The notes beneath the pieces are model-generated. The model made no database searches and had not been told where the DNA came from. It saw only the letters and a list, made by a program, of their open reading frames with translations. Below, piece after piece: positions 17,772 to 26,691 of a stretch of DNA of 64,000 nt; position 1 is the stretch's first letter; each line of letters opens with the position of its first letter. Location: NCBI GenBank assembly GCA_034522495.1, contig JAXHLG010000002.1, forward strand, positions 186,001 to 250,000, in the 5' to 3' direction. This DNA comes from JAXHLG01 sp034522495 (lineage in GTDB: Bacteria > Patescibacteriota > Minisyncoccia > Moranbacterales > DUUL01). The position numbers and the translations under genes were made by a program.

Positions 17772-18212
17772 ACATACAAACATTTAAACATTTAAACATG
17801 TAAACATCTAAGCATACAAACATTTAAACCCCGTAAATTCTCCCGCAAAGCGGGATCACACGGGGCAAGGCATCTAAGCATACGAGCATCTAAGCATGCA
17901 AACATTTAAACACTCAGTATATTAGTTTATTTGTATAATGGGAGACGGGGGATTTTCGATTGCAGATTTTCGAATTGTGGTGAATTGCTTCCTTGCTTCA
18001 TTGTTCAATTGTTAGATACTTATTGAAATTGATGGAAATTTATAGAAACTTATGGAAGCTGAAATTAGGAAATTGCGAAATTAGGAAATTCTGTTTTATT
18101 ATTAAGAGAAATTGTTTGATTAGTGACCAGTGACAGATGACCAGTGACTAAGCTAATTGCCAACAACAAATGACTTTCTAAACTTTCCACTTTATAACTT
18201 TAAAGCTTTGCT
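17772..18212. other. Gene-free stretch of aacatttaaacat-type repeats
   Basis: Near-tandem acatttaaacatacaaacatt units run from 17772 to 17910 and are interrupted by a gtaaattctcccgcaaagcgggatcacacgggg hairpin module (17830-17863) that recurs at 57329-57364 and in degraded form at 52680. It is followed by tgcttcattgttcaattgtt, a gtgaccagtgacagatgac run and other shared repeats. No gene. Confidence 0.6.
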
Positions 18213-18548
18213 ATGCAAATCAAGATTCCGCAGGATGATTATAAGTATCTTTGGACTCGGCACGTGGTGGGGAAGATTTTTCAGTATGGGATTACACCCA
18301 ATCGAGTTAAGAGGATTATCAATAATCCTCAAAGACGCGAGGAGGGAATTGCGCCCAGCACGGTGGCGGTGATGCAGAAAAAGTCCAAGAAAGAGGACAA
18401 GGGAGAGCTTTGGGTGATGTATCAGACGGTTGGCGGGAAAAAGAGGGTAATTTCCACTTGGGTGTATCCGGGGGTGACGCCTAAAGGCAAGGAAATTTTC
18501 GTGCCGGATGAGGTGTGGATGGAGATTGAGAAATATAAGAAGAATTAA
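18213..18548 (+). CDS. Hypothetical protein, weakly DUF4258/BrnT-like
   Basis: A 111-residue basic protein. The segment TRHVVGKIFQYGITPNRVKRIINNP resembles the His-x2-x-R/K ...GI(S/T)...V...I..P helix-loop pattern of DUF4258 and BrnT-type toxins, followed by beta-strand-like segments GELWVMYQTVGGKKRVISTW and an extended C-terminus. This is pattern similarity only; no partner antitoxin gene is adjacent, and the His/Arg catalytic pattern of BrnT is not clear. The start is the ATG at 18213, since nearby upstream sequence is repeat DNA. It is probably a real gene because its composition is ordinary and its overlapping frames are not. Confidence 0.6.
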   Translation: MQIKIPQDDYKYLWTRHVVGKIFQYGITPNRVKRIINNPQRREEGIAPSTVAVMQKKSKKEDKGELWVMYQTVGGKKRVISTWVYPGVTPKGKEIFVPDEVWMEIEKYKKN

Positions 18549-18759
18549 TCCAGAGGAATTACAGTTCAATAGAGCTTATCCAAAGCAATATTCTTTTTGG
18601 CTAAAGAGTTTGAGATAAAATTATTCTAATTATTCTAATTGATCTAATTATTCTAAAAAGTTTATTTTATGGATATTGGTTGAAACCTTTAAACATTAGT
18701 GAATTAAAAATCTTTTGGGGGCGTAGAAGAGATTACGTGCTTAAAAATTAAAAATAAGG

Positions 18760-19200
18760 ATGGCGAAAAGCATTTTGGACGTATTTGAGGAAAATGAGCG
18801 GATGGTGGGGAGGCTGTATGAGATTTATGCGGATAAATTTCCTCAGAGAAAAGATTTGTGGCTTCAGCTGGTCCGGGAGGAGGACGAACATGTCAAAGAG
18901 GTGCGGAGAATCAAAAAGATTAGCAAGGAAAGAGATTTTGCCGAAAGCGTTTTTCACAGGACGGTGGTGCATCAAGTGATGGAGTTTGTCCAGGAGTGCA
19001 TCGAAAAGGCTCGCGAGGAGAAAATGAGTTACAAGGAGGCGGTGGAGACGGCCTTGAGAATTGAGCAGTCGGTTTTGGAGAAGAAGTGTTTTGATCTTTT
19101 CGCGACAACTAACAAGACCGTGAAAGAAATTTTGGACAAAATGGAGAAGGAGACTTGGGAACACTTGGAGAGGCTGGAGAAAGAGTATGGCAGGATTTAG
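18760..19200 (+). CDS. Ferritin-like (rubrerythrin-type) helical protein
   Basis: A 146-residue all-helical protein with the layout of a ferritin-like four-helix bundle: helix 1 has FEENERMVGRLYEIYADKF, helix 2 LQLVREEDEHVKEVRRI with an E-x2-H diiron-type motif, helix 3 an ETALRIEQSVLEKKCFD carboxylate pair, and helix 4 KMEKETWEHLERLE, again E-x2-H. These positions fit a diiron site, which would suggest peroxide or iron handling. There is no rubredoxin domain or signal peptide. Similar bundles without metal also exist, so the activity is inferred. The start is ATG 18760 without a strong Shine-Dalgarno. Confidence 0.65.
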   Translation: MAKSILDVFEENERMVGRLYEIYADKFPQRKDLWLQLVREEDEHVKEVRRIKKISKERDFAESVFHRTVVHQVMEFVQECIEKAREEKMSYKEAVETALRIEQSVLEKKCFDLFATTNKTVKEILDKMEKETWEHLERLEKEYGRI

Positions 19201-19536
19201 GTCATTCGAACATTTAAACATTTAAACATACAAACATTTAAGCATACGAATATTTAAACATTTGGTGTATTAGTTTATTTGTATAATGGGGGATTGGGTA
19301 TTTTCGATTGCAGATTTTCGAATTGTGGTGAATTGCTTCATTGCTTCATTGTTCAATTGTTGGATACTTATTGAAATTGATGGAAATTTATAGATATTAA
19401 GAAATCACGAAATTGAGAAATTAGAAAATGGTTGAATTTTTTGGCTTGGGCGGAAGCAAAAGGGATAAAAGGAAAAAATTTTGCATTAAAAAAGAGCGTG
19501 TGCCGGTTGGCAGCGCTCTTTTTGGGCTTGATTTAT
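19201..19536. other. Gene-free stretch with repeats and a terminator
   Basis: It repeats the 17772-18100 pattern: acatttaaacatacaaacatt, tattagtttatttgtataatggg, cgattgcagattttcgaattgtgg and attgcttcattgttcaattgtt, followed by a bidirectional terminator at 19489-19523. No gene supported. Confidence 0.55.
19489..19523. terminator. Intrinsic terminator for the convergent gene at 19537
   Basis: Stem aaaaagagcg(t) / cgctcttttt with an inner tgccggttggca hairpin; A-tract on one side and T-tract on the other. It is placed 14 bp past the stop of the reverse-strand gene. Confidence 0.8.
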
Positions 19537-20424
19537 TTATCCGTATGTTTCGATTGTATGCATAATACTGTCTGCTATTCCGCGGATCCTTCTATGGCTT
19601 ACTTGATTTGTTGATAATAGCTCTTGACGCTCCTGTTTTATTATTTGCACCAAGGCGGCTTTTTTCCGGGCTTCTTTGCTTAGCTTTTCTATTTTCTCTT
19701 CGTCAATCGGGGGGTCGGCCGGAAATAGGTTTTCTAAGTTGTCGCCAAGACCGTGTTTTTCCGCAATTTTTTCTAAATTTTTCCAATTGTCAAGCTGTTT
19801 CATCTCCTGGATCTCTTCCAGGGCAAACAGCTTTAGGGCTATCTCTCTGAGCATGTTGTGATAATGATCTAGGTAAATCTCGGTCGCTTCGTTTGTGTAA
19901 TAGGCAAGATTTTCAAAATTTATCCGATAATCCGTGAGATTAAGCACACATTCCAATATAAAGTGAGGATTTTTTTGTTCGCACTTGGCTATTTCTTTCT
20001 TGATTTTATCCTCCAATTCGGCTATCTTTATTTCCTCCAAGGTGTTTTCGGCTTGCCTGAAGACGGCTTGCGCTCGGGGGTTCATGAAGATTTTTTTGCC
20101 GAAGAAGGGTAAAGACAAGATTTCTTTTCTGGCCTTTTTGGGAAGTTCTTTGTACCTTAATTTCGAGATTGGTCGACTGTTGAGATTTGTTTTACTTAGC
20201 ATTTTCATTTCCCAAAAGGAGTAGAAATAAGTGAAAAAGCAAAGCATCATCGCACCCGGAATAAGCATAATAAAGAGTATTGTATCAAAGACGGAAATTT
20301 TATTTAGTTCAATTGTTGATAGAACATAAATGATCCAACAGGAAAAAATTAACATAAGCAGTGTTTCAAATCTCCGTTGCGATCTGCCAATTTCTTCTTT
20401 TGCGGGTATAGCTGAATAACTCAT
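19537..20424 (-). CDS. Hypothetical two-helix membrane protein with helical cytoplasmic domain
   Basis: Unknown 295-residue protein. Two hydrophobic helices at about 20-40 (LLMLIFSCWIIYVLSTI) and 46-70 (TILFIMLIPGAMMLCFFTYF) are followed by a Lys/Glu-rich helical region to the C-terminus. The start has a recognisable Shine-Dalgarno, CCGGAGG about 7-8 bases upstream on the reverse strand, which most housekeeping genes in this window lack, and a strong terminator follows the stop. It stands as an isolated, self-contained transcription unit. No family recognised. Confidence 0.7.
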   Translation of the reverse strand: MSYSAIPAKEEIGRSQRRFETLLMLIFSCWIIYVLSTIELNKISVFDTILFIMLIPGAMMLCFFTYFYSFWEMKMLSKTNLNSRPISKLRYKELPKKARKEILSLPFFGKKIFMNPRAQAVFRQAENTLEEIKIAELEDKIKKEIAKCEQKNPHFILECVLNLTDYRINFENLAYYTNEATEIYLDHYHNMLREIALKLFALEEIQEMKQLDNWKNLEKIAEKHGLGDNLENLFPADPPIDEEKIEKLSKEARKKAALVQIIKQERQELLSTNQVSHRRIRGIADSIMHTIETYG

Positions 20425-20829
20425 AAATACCTCCGGGGTTTGTTGTTGTCAAGGTTCTTCTTTGGGATGCTGAAGTCTAGCATGGGAAGGGGGTTTGGTC
20501 AATGGGAGGATTTCGTTTATTAGTGTATTTGTGTAATAGGAGAATGGGAATTTTCGATTGCAGATTTTTGAATTGTGGTGAATTGTTTCATTGCTTTATT
20601 GTTCAATTGTTGGGAAGTTGAATGATTGGTGAATTTGGGTAATTTGATGAAATTGTAGTCCATGGATCGGGCTGGAATCCCGTTCCAGCGTAAAAAAGAA
20701 AGGTGAGTTGAACGAGAAACTATTTGGTGGTATTATTTAATTTGTGCTCTTAAATACTCATGATGCTTGATTCATACTTCATGATACAAAATACTTGATA
20801 CATAACACATAACGCATTAATTTTTCATT
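20425..20829. other. Gene-free stretch with repeats and a single REP copy
   Basis: It contains attagtgtatttgtgtaatagg and attgcttcattgttcaattgtt repeats, a REP-like palindrome at 20665-20692 (atcgggctggaatcccgttccagcg), and a tgatgcttgattcatacttcatgatac drifting repeat before yjbQ. No gene. Confidence 0.55.
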
Positions 20830-21288
20830 ATGGCTAAAACCAAGGTTTTTGAGGTTGAGTTTAAAAGCGAGGGGGTTTATGATTTTATGGATTTGACCGA
20901 TGAGGTGAAGAAGTTTGTTGAGAAAAGCGGGGTTAAGAACGGCATAGTCAATATCCAAACCTTTCACACAACAACCGCCATTTTGCTTAATGAGAAGGAG
21001 ACGGGCCTTTTGGAAGATATCAAAAAGAGTTTGGACAGGCTGGCTCCCGGCGATATTTATTATCAGCATGATGATTTTGAGGTGAGGACGGAGAATATCT
21101 GCGATGATGAATGCCGCAACGGGCACAGCCACTGCAAGGCTATCCGTTTGCCGGCTTCCCATTCTTTGAATGTGGTAGGCGGAGAACTGCAGCTGGGGAC
21201 TTGGCAGAGGCTGTTGTTTTTCGAGCTTGACAGAGCTCGGACGAGGAAGGCGCAAGTGTTGGTTTTGGGGGATAAGAAGGGAAGGTAA
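20830..21288 (+). CDS. YjbQ/UPF0047 family protein
   Basis: A 152-residue member of the UPF0047/YjbQ family, which has been annotated as secondary thiamine-phosphate synthase on the basis of activity seen in some members; the physiological role remains uncertain. Signatures present are NIQTFHTTTAILLNEKETGL, GDIYYQHDDF, the NGHSHCKAIRLPASHSL metal-binding stretch (two His and a Cys), and GELQLGTWQRLLFFELD. It is full length with no insertion. The ATG at 20830 follows an AT-rich leader without a Shine-Dalgarno. The convergent gene downstream shares its terminator. Confidence 0.9.
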   Translation: MAKTKVFEVEFKSEGVYDFMDLTDEVKKFVEKSGVKNGIVNIQTFHTTTAILLNEKETGLLEDIKKSLDRLAPGDIYYQHDDFEVRTENICDDECRNGHSHCKAIRLPASHSLNVVGGELQLGTWQRLLFFELDRARTRKAQVLVLGDKKGR

Positions 21289-21418
21289 TTGTGTATTGGT
21301 GTAATAGTATATTAGGAGATTAAATTTATTGCTTCATTGTTCCATTGCTAAATTGTTGGGAAATTTCTATGTTTTCGCACAGCGGTTAATCTCTCTTTAG
21401 GTAGATATTTTTGTATTG

Positions 21419-21447
21419 AAAAAGCCTTCCGGTTGGGGAAGGCTTTT
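21419..21447. terminator. Bidirectional intrinsic terminator
   Basis: Stem aaaagccttcc / ggaaggctttt with loop ggttgg between yjbQ and the convergent Nudix gene. Confidence 0.8.
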
Positions 21448-21468
21448 GTTTATATTTTTTTGCTGGAT

Positions 21469-21861
21469 TTAGAGAAATCCGAAATGTTCTAGGGCGGGGC
21501 GGATGTTGGGGCCGAGGTCTTCGGGGAGGTTTTTGGTCTCCAGCCAGTTCCACTCCCGGATGTCTTTGCCGGGGTTGATTTTGCCGATCCTTTCGGCTAG
21601 ATAATGGACCAAGATGACGTCGATTTTGCCTTCTGGGGTTTCTTTTTGGGCGTGGGTTATGAAAGGCTCTAGATTTTGAATTTCTATCTCAATGCCCATT
21701 TCTTCTTTGGCTTTCCGGCGGGCGTTTTCGATTAAGTCCTGGCTGAAGTCTTCCACTCTGCCGCCGCAGAATTTCCAGAAAGCGGTGTCGCCGTGCTTGT
21801 TGAGCAGAACTTTTTCATCTTCTACTATGAGCGGCCCGGATGCGATGATGATTTTTTGCAT
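21469..21861 (-). CDS. Nudix hydrolase family protein with degenerate Nudix box
   Basis: A 130-residue Nudix-fold protein that would hydrolyse a nucleoside diphosphate linked to another group. The Nudix region is GGRVEDFSQDLIENARRKAK followed by EEMGIEI. Compared with G-x5-E-x7-REUxEExGU, the first Glu is Ser and the Glu of the R-E pair is Lys, while the EE metal ligands are kept. Altered specificity or weak activity is possible. The start has a good Shine-Dalgarno (AGGAGGA on the reverse strand). Upstream is an inverted-repeat element (21871-22048). Confidence 0.8.
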   Translation of the reverse strand: MQKIIIASGPLIVEDEKVLLNKHGDTAFWKFCGGRVEDFSQDLIENARRKAKEEMGIEIEIQNLEPFITHAQKETPEGKIDVILVHYLAERIGKINPGKDIREWNWLETKNLPEDLGPNIRPALEHFGFL

Positions 21862-22231
21862 AAATCCTCCTTTCTTTAATTAGGGCCTGCCCCGCAATGC
21901 GGGGCAAATAAGGTAAAATATTTATATTTTTAAAGCGGTGCGAAAAATTATTTTACCTTATTTGTTAGATTTTAGTTAAAATAATTTTTTCCCGCAGAAC
22001 GGGAGCAACAGATTTTTTTCAAAAATCAGCAGCCCCTAATTAAAGAAACAAAAGAGATTGAAGGGAGAAAGGGAGTGCTTCGAGTTTTGATTTTAGATTT
22101 ATGGGGAAGTGAAAAAGGACTTTGCCGGTTGGGGTGAAGTACTTTTTTATTTGAATATAAAAAAACAGGGGTTTAGCGATTGATTGCTGAACCCCTGAGG
22201 GTTGTGATGAGGCTATTTCATTGCCTCATCT
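21862..22231. repeat. Gene-free stretch with an inverted-repeat element and a terminator
   Basis: Bases 21871-22048 have inverted ends tttctttaattaggg(c)cctg and cagcagcccctaattaaaga around AT-rich DNA with cccgcaatgcggg-type hairpins and an internal inverted pair aaataaggtaaaata / attttaccttattt, so it may fold as one long MITE-like palindrome. A terminator for the next reverse-strand gene follows at 22159-22198. Confidence 0.65.
22159..22198 (-). terminator. Intrinsic terminator for the secreted protein gene
   Basis: Stem caggggttcagc / gctaaacccctg on the reverse strand with a T7 tract, located 34 bp past the stop at 22232. Confidence 0.8.
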
Positions 22232-22606
22232 TTATTGACTTGCGGCCATCTCGGTGATGGCCCTCCTGAGGGCCACTGTCGTGGCCTTGAAAAAGTCGAA
22301 AATTTTCGGCTTCCTCAAACAATTTCCATTGAAGTGTTCGACCTTGTCGCCCTTGCGGACGAACAACCATAGATCGACTTCTTGCATAGGGAGCGCAAGC
22401 TCCCGCACATAGACGGTGGGGCGGGTTTCCCGCACCTCGACGGTAGCTCCAGAGAGGCCGGCCTTTTCTAGCTCGAGCTCGACGGCCCGTTTCTGGACCG
22501 GGGTGAGTTGGAGGCTGCTTTCGCTGTAGTACAATACTTCAGCGGCTGCGGTGGTTGGAATGGCTAGGGCGATTAGGGCAATGATGGTAAAAATGTGCTT
22601 GTGCAT
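22232..22606 (-). CDS. Small secreted protein with signal peptide
   Basis: Unknown 124-residue protein. The first 22 residues form a classical Sec signal peptide (MHKHIFTIIALIALAIPTTA with an AAA-E cleavage region). The mature part has ordinary composition with a TVEVRETRPTVYVRELALPM stretch suggesting beta structure and a single Cys in NGNCLRKP. Codon use is richer in G and C than in neighbouring hypothetical genes. It has a clear Shine-Dalgarno (GGAGGAAG on the reverse strand), its own terminator and no gene partner, which would fit a recently acquired single-gene unit. No family assigned. Confidence 0.75.
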   Translation of the reverse strand: MHKHIFTIIALIALAIPTTAAAEVLYYSESSLQLTPVQKRAVELELEKAGLSGATVEVRETRPTVYVRELALPMQEVDLWLFVRKGDKVEHFNGNCLRKPKIFDFFKATTVALRRAITEMAASQ

Positions 22607-22800
22607 ACTTCCTCCTTATGGAAGCTAGAGGTTTTGATGGCCGATATGGACATCTTGGTTTGCTCTTGGTGAATAAATTAAGATGGCCACGTCGCTAATT
22701 TTTTAGAAAGCGCATATTATCATATTATTGTGGTATTGTCAATATTTCGAGGGGGGGGCATTTCGGGGTTAATTCAAGGGGAGTGTTTTTGCCTGTTTAA

Positions 22801-22829
22801 TTGACAGAAAGGTATTTTTGTAGTAGTAT
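22801..22829 (+). promoter_or_regulatory. Predicted sigma-70 promoter
   Basis: TTGACA at 22801-22806, 17-bp spacer, TAGTAT at 22824-22829. It would drive the REC-domain gene starting at 22910. A second TTGACA lies at 22847 with a poorer -10. Confidence 0.6.
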
Positions 22830-22909
22830 TTAAACTTCTCAGTTATTTGACAATACAATACGTATTAGGAATAGATTAAAAAAGGGTTTTATCAAAAGGA
22901 GGAGGCCTG

Positions 22910-24031
22910 ATGAAAAAGTCAATGTTTTCCGATTGGCAGTTTGAAAGTTTGCGGGAAGTCTTTCAGCAAAACAATCCGAGATTGGCTGGTGACCGGTTGG
23001 GTTGTGAAAGACAGATCAAGAAATTTGATGATGAGATTAACAAACTTCTGGAAGAGAAAGAAGAAGGTTTTGAAGGAGGGGTAAATATCTTGCTGCAGGG
23101 GCGGAATTTAATTGCCAGGCATATCGGCGCAGAAGAAGTTGAAATGCCTGAATTTTCTTTGCCTTCAACTGAGAAAAGTTTCTATGAATCTGCTATTGGG
23201 GATAAGCACGTAGCTGTTTTTGTTCCCGGTAGAAAGGAGGGTGAATTTTTTGCCTTGGCGATCGATAAAGCTTTGTCTTTGTTTGATCGGCATATTCAAT
23301 TTGTATGTTACACAGATGTGAAGTGCTTAATTGATCAAATTCTGGCAAGTGAAATTTGCGGTGTAGTTGCCTTCCATTTGGAGCGACGTGGAGATGTCGA
23401 AGCCTATATAAGGCATGAAATTAAGAATTTGCCGGGGTGGAATTCTTCTAAAGCGGAAAAATATTTTTTGCCGCCCTGCAAAGATTATTTTCCAGTTCAT
23501 CCACTTGGGAAAATTTTGCAAGAAATGATTTCTATGCAAAGTGGGTTTTTCCAAGAAGGAGAACAGTTTGAATTGGACAAAGCGATGAAAAGCCTGGTTT
23601 CTCATATGTATATTCCTCAAAATGATCCCATCGTTTTGCTGGTTGATGATCGGCAAAACGAAGTGGATGGGCTGATCCGAATCCTGAAAGCCTGGCCTGC
23701 TATTGGTTTAGAGATTATCATCGGTTCTATTTGTAATGTGGACCAAGTTGCTTTGCCTGAAAAGGAATTTGATATCTTACTCTTGGACGAAGGCATTGGG
23801 CAAATATCGGGTACGGAATTGGTTGAAGATTTTTTCAACCAAAAGCCTAATTTTCCAGGTATAATATGTTCAATATCAGGAGGTGATAAGCCAGGTTTCA
23901 CTCAATATCATTTTCAAAGCAAGTTACAAGTGAAGAAAGGATTTGAGCAAGCCTTGGGGTTTGTCAAATTCATGAATGGAGTATTGAGAAGGTTTGATAG
24001 ATCTGTTCAAAGAAACAGATCTGTCTATTAG
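22910..24031 (+). CDS. Hypothetical protein with C-terminal response-regulator receiver-like domain
   Basis: A 373-residue cytoplasmic protein. Residues 1-235 match no family I recognise. Residues about 242-355 look like a receiver domain: the acidic pair in IVLLVDDRQNEVDGL, a phosphoacceptor-like Asp in EFDILLLDEGIGQ, a Ser in GIICSISGGD and a Lys in KLQVKKGF. The order and spacing fit CheY-like folds, so phosphorylation is plausible, with the output presumably in the N-terminal part. The start at 22910 is supported by a strong Shine-Dalgarno (AAGGAGGAGG) and an upstream promoter. A terminator follows the stop. No histidine kinase gene is visible in the window. Confidence 0.7.
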   Translation: MKKSMFSDWQFESLREVFQQNNPRLAGDRLGCERQIKKFDDEINKLLEEKEEGFEGGVNILLQGRNLIARHIGAEEVEMPEFSLPSTEKSFYESAIGDKHVAVFVPGRKEGEFFALAIDKALSLFDRHIQFVCYTDVKCLIDQILASEICGVVAFHLERRGDVEAYIRHEIKNLPGWNSSKAEKYFLPPCKDYFPVHPLGKILQEMISMQSGFFQEGEQFELDKAMKSLVSHMYIPQNDPIVLLVDDRQNEVDGLIRILKAWPAIGLEIIIGSICNVDQVALPEKEFDILLLDEGIGQISGTELVEDFFNQKPNFPGIICSISGGDKPGFTQYHFQSKLQVKKGFEQALGFVKFMNGVLRRFDRSVQRNRSVY

Positions 24032-24048
24032 ATATAATTTTAAAATTG

Positions 24049-24083
24049 ACCGGGTTTGGCGATTGTGGTTAAACCCGGTTTTT
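24049..24083 (+). terminator. Intrinsic terminator after the REC-domain gene
   Basis: Stem accgggttt(gg) / (tt)aaacccggt followed by TTTTT. Confidence 0.8.
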
Positions 24084-24162
24084 GTATTGGTTGTTGGTTT
24101 ATTTGTTAAAATGTTAAAATGATGTGTCTGACATGATGTGTCTGACACAAATGATACTTCTC

Positions 24163-24191
24163 TTGACAAGAGTTGAAATGATTGCTAGATT
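24163..24191 (+). promoter_or_regulatory. Predicted sigma-70 promoter upstream of the 23S region
   Basis: TTGACA at 24163-24168, 17-bp spacer, TAGATT at 24186-24191. It may drive a short structured transcript (24198-24395), the 23S precursor, or both. Confidence 0.5.
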
Positions 24192-24197
24192 TGATAT

Positions 24198-24397
24198 TGA
24201 CGTTTCGATGATTTGAAAATTTCAACTTTGCGGATTGGTTACGGACTAATATTTCCGCAGAATTAAAATGTTAATTTTTAGCCCTCAGGGGGTATTTGTT
24301 AAATGACGGAAACCAAAAAAGCCATAAGTAAAAATTCAAGTTAAGACGGTTTTGCAGTTTTCGTGCTGTCAAAACCGCATCAAGCGGTTTTTTTGTT
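24198..24397 (+). ncRNA. Candidate structured leader or small RNA
   Basis: Between a good promoter and an intrinsic terminator (ccgc-atcaa-gcgg followed by T7, ending near 24395) lies about 200 nt with no reading frame but clear structure: tgcgga/tccgca enclosing attggtt-acg-gactaat with G-U pairs (24231-24261), and cggttttg / caaaaccg (24345-24375), whose 3' arm overlaps the terminator stem, as in an attenuator. I do not recognise a known RNA family. Confidence 0.35.
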
Positions 24398-24629
24398 GGG
24401 ATTAATAGGTCTGACTTTGTAAAGTTCTAATTTTTTAAATTTTTGAAGGGTTCAGGAAGAAGGAGTTAACAGCTTAACTTTTTCTTCTTGGATCTTTGCT
24501 TGGGCGGCGGGTCTGAATAGCGCCAAGCGGAGAGGAACATTGAAAACAGAATAAAGTAGGTAAAATAAATTAAACTTAAGCTTTTGATAATAATAACAAA
24601 TTCAATCTTTGTTATTTGCCAGTCAAAAG
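24398..24629. other. 23S precursor 5' leader
   Basis: No gene. It includes a gttaacagcttaac hairpin with aagaag/cttctt arms near 24452-24487 and, at 24603-24624, the 5' strand of a processing stem (caatctttgttatttgccag) that pairs with 29204-29225 beyond the 23S 3' end. Confidence 0.6.
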
Positions 24630-24774
24630 CAGCGGTGCTCAATCAAGGCATATGGTGGATACCTTGACTGAAGCAAGCGATGAAGGACGCGGCAGTCTGC
24701 GATATGCCTCGGGGAGGTGACAAGCAACCTTTGATCCGGGGATTTCCGAATGCGGCAACGCAGCGTTGTAAACC

Positions 24775-24937
24775 AGCGCTACGCGCTGTTTCACAACGAA
24801 TTCAAAAGTCAAAACTCAAAAGTCAAAACTATGGTGTCCCTGTGGGACGATTATTATATAAATCATCCCGAGAATTCGGGATACCATTAGCTTTGCGCTT
24901 TGAGTTCTAAGCTTTGAGTTCGCTGCGAAGCAGCGCG
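24775..24937 (+). other. 23S intervening sequence 1 (type 1)
   Basis: Inserted in a domain I hairpin after the conserved tttccgaatg. Arms aattcaaaagtcaaaactc and ctttgagttctaagctttg pair imperfectly; the centre is the type 1 core (ggtgtccctgtgggacgatt ... aatcatcccgag, then gggatacc). Confidence 0.8.
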
Positions 24938-24990
24938 GGCTTACCCGAGGAACTGAAACATCTTAGTACTCGGAGGAAAAGAAAACAATA

Positions 24991-25155
24991 TATGCCGGTG
25001 CTTCGCACCGGAATGTCTAATTCCTAATTCCTAATTCCTAATAAAATTTCAAATGTTCAATGTCCAAATATTTGGATATTGTTAATTTCGTGTTTGTCAT
25101 TTGTTTGGAAATTGGAAATTGGAAATTGGAAATTCCGGCGCGGAGCGCCGGTGTG
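24991..25155 (+). other. 23S intervening sequence 2 (type 2-like)
   Basis: Capped by hairpins ccggtgcttcgcaccgg and ccggcgcggagcgccgg, with tandem ctaattcctaattcctaat on the left opposite tandem ggaaattggaaattggaaat on the right. Confidence 0.8.
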
Positions 25156-25195
25156 ATTCCCTAAGTAGTGGCGAGCGAAAGGGGAAGAGCCTAAA

Positions 25196-25360
25196 CCGAT
25201 GCGCAGCATCGGAAATTCTAAGCTCTAATCTCTAAACTCTAAACAAGTTCAAATTTTACAAATTCAAAACTCAAAACAGCATTGTTTTGTTATTTGGATT
25301 TTGGAAATTGTTTAGGATTTAGGATTTAGGATTTAGAGTTTCCGCTGCTGCGCAGCGGGG
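25196..25360 (+). other. 23S intervening sequence 3 (type 2)
   Basis: Left arm ggaaattctaagctctaatc and right arm ggatttaggatttagagttt pair over about 30 nt; outside lie cgatgcgcagcatcg and cgctgctgcgcagcg hairpins. Confidence 0.8.
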
Positions 25361-25672
25361 TTGCGAGGCAATCATTCTTATTTATTTAGGGTGGAGTTAT
25401 AAAATTTGTTAATAGTTGAATACCTTTGGAAAGAGGAACCATAGAGGGTAACAGTCCCGTAAACGAAATTAGCAAATCTCCATGATGATTGTTCTCAAGT
25501 AGGATGGAGCCGGTGAAACTCTGTCTGAATCCGGGAGCCCTATACTTCCAAGGCTAAATATTGCTTCAGATCGATAGCGAACCAGTACTGTGAAGGAAAG
25601 GTGAAAAGAACCCCTACAAGGGGAGTGAAATAGAACTTGAAACCATATGCTTACAAAGAGTAGGAGCTCGTG

Positions 25673-25838
25673 TCTCACTAGCGTTCGACACGATTAAAAC
25701 TCAAAACTCAAAACTCAAAACGTTGGTGTCCCTGCGGGACGATTATTATATAAATCATCCCGAGAATTCGGGATACTGATGGATTTGCACTTTGAGTTCT
25801 AAACTTTGAGTTTTATCAGTGGCGAGCGGCAGCGAGAC
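25673..25838 (+). other. 23S intervening sequence 4 (type 1)
   Basis: Inserted at the tip of the hairpin equivalent to E. coli H25. It shares the ggtgtccctgcgggacgatt core with inserts 1, 5 and 6; arms aaaactcaaaactcaaaact and aaactttgagtttt. Confidence 0.85.
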
Positions 25839-25942
25839 ACGGGTGACTGCGTGCTTTTTGCAGAACGAGCCAACGAGTTAATTTATACGGCTGGCCTAAA
25901 TCATTTTATGATGAAGGCAGAGTGAAAGCGAGGCTTAACCGC

Positions 25943-26165
25943 CGTTCGTTCGTATCTCATTGCATTCGATACAAACTCAATCTCAAAAGTCAAAACTCAA
26001 AAGTCTCAGCCCAAGGCTGATCCGCCTTTGGCGGAAAAACTATGGTGTCCCTGCGGGACGATTATTATATAAATCATCCCGAGAATTCGGGATACCGATG
26101 GATTTGCGCTTTGAGTTCTAAGCTTTGAGTTTGAGCGAAGTATCGAGTGAAGCGAGATACGAGCG
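25943..26165 (+). other. 23S intervening sequence 5 (type 1)
   Basis: Outer arms cgtatctcattgcattcgat and gagtgaagcgagatacgagc; inner arms and core as in insert 4, plus an extra tcagcccaaggctga hairpin and a ccgcctttggcgg hairpin that insert 6 also carries. Confidence 0.85.
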
Positions 26166-26691
26166 ATTGTCGTATAAATTAGACCCGAATCCGGGCGAGC
26201 TATATATGAGCAGGGTGAATGCTGAGTAAAATCAGCAGGAGGCCCGCACCCACGCGTCGTTCAACTCGCGGGGATGACTTGTGTATAGAGGAGAAATTCC
26301 AATCGAGCTCGGCGATAGCTGGTTCTTCTCGAAATAGCTCTAGGGCTAGCGTCAGGTTAGGGACTTTATGTCCCGCTTACTAACAGGAGGTAGAGCTACT
26401 GAATGAGTAGTCGGGCTTTGCCTAGGCTATTCAATTAAACTCCGAATGCCTGTTAGCCAATCCTGGCAGTCAGAACCTGGGCTCTAAGGTTCAGGCTCAA
26501 AAGGGAAACAGCCCAGACCGCCACCTAAGGCCCCCAAATCTATACTAAGTGGAAAAGAAGGTGAAACTACTGAGACAACTAGAAGGTTGGCTTAGAAGCA
26601 GCCATCCTTAAAAGAGTGCGTAATAGCTCACTAGTTCAGTGGTTTTGCGTCGAAGATGTAACGGGGCTAAGTATAGTGCCGAAGGTGCGGA

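Noticed and set aside
17772..17930. CRISPR array in the aacatttaaacat repeats
   Set aside because: Units are short, drift continuously, lack unique spacers of even length, and no cas genes are present.
18213..18548. BrnT toxin of a BrnTA pair
   Set aside because: Only weak pattern similarity and no BrnA-like antitoxin gene nearby.
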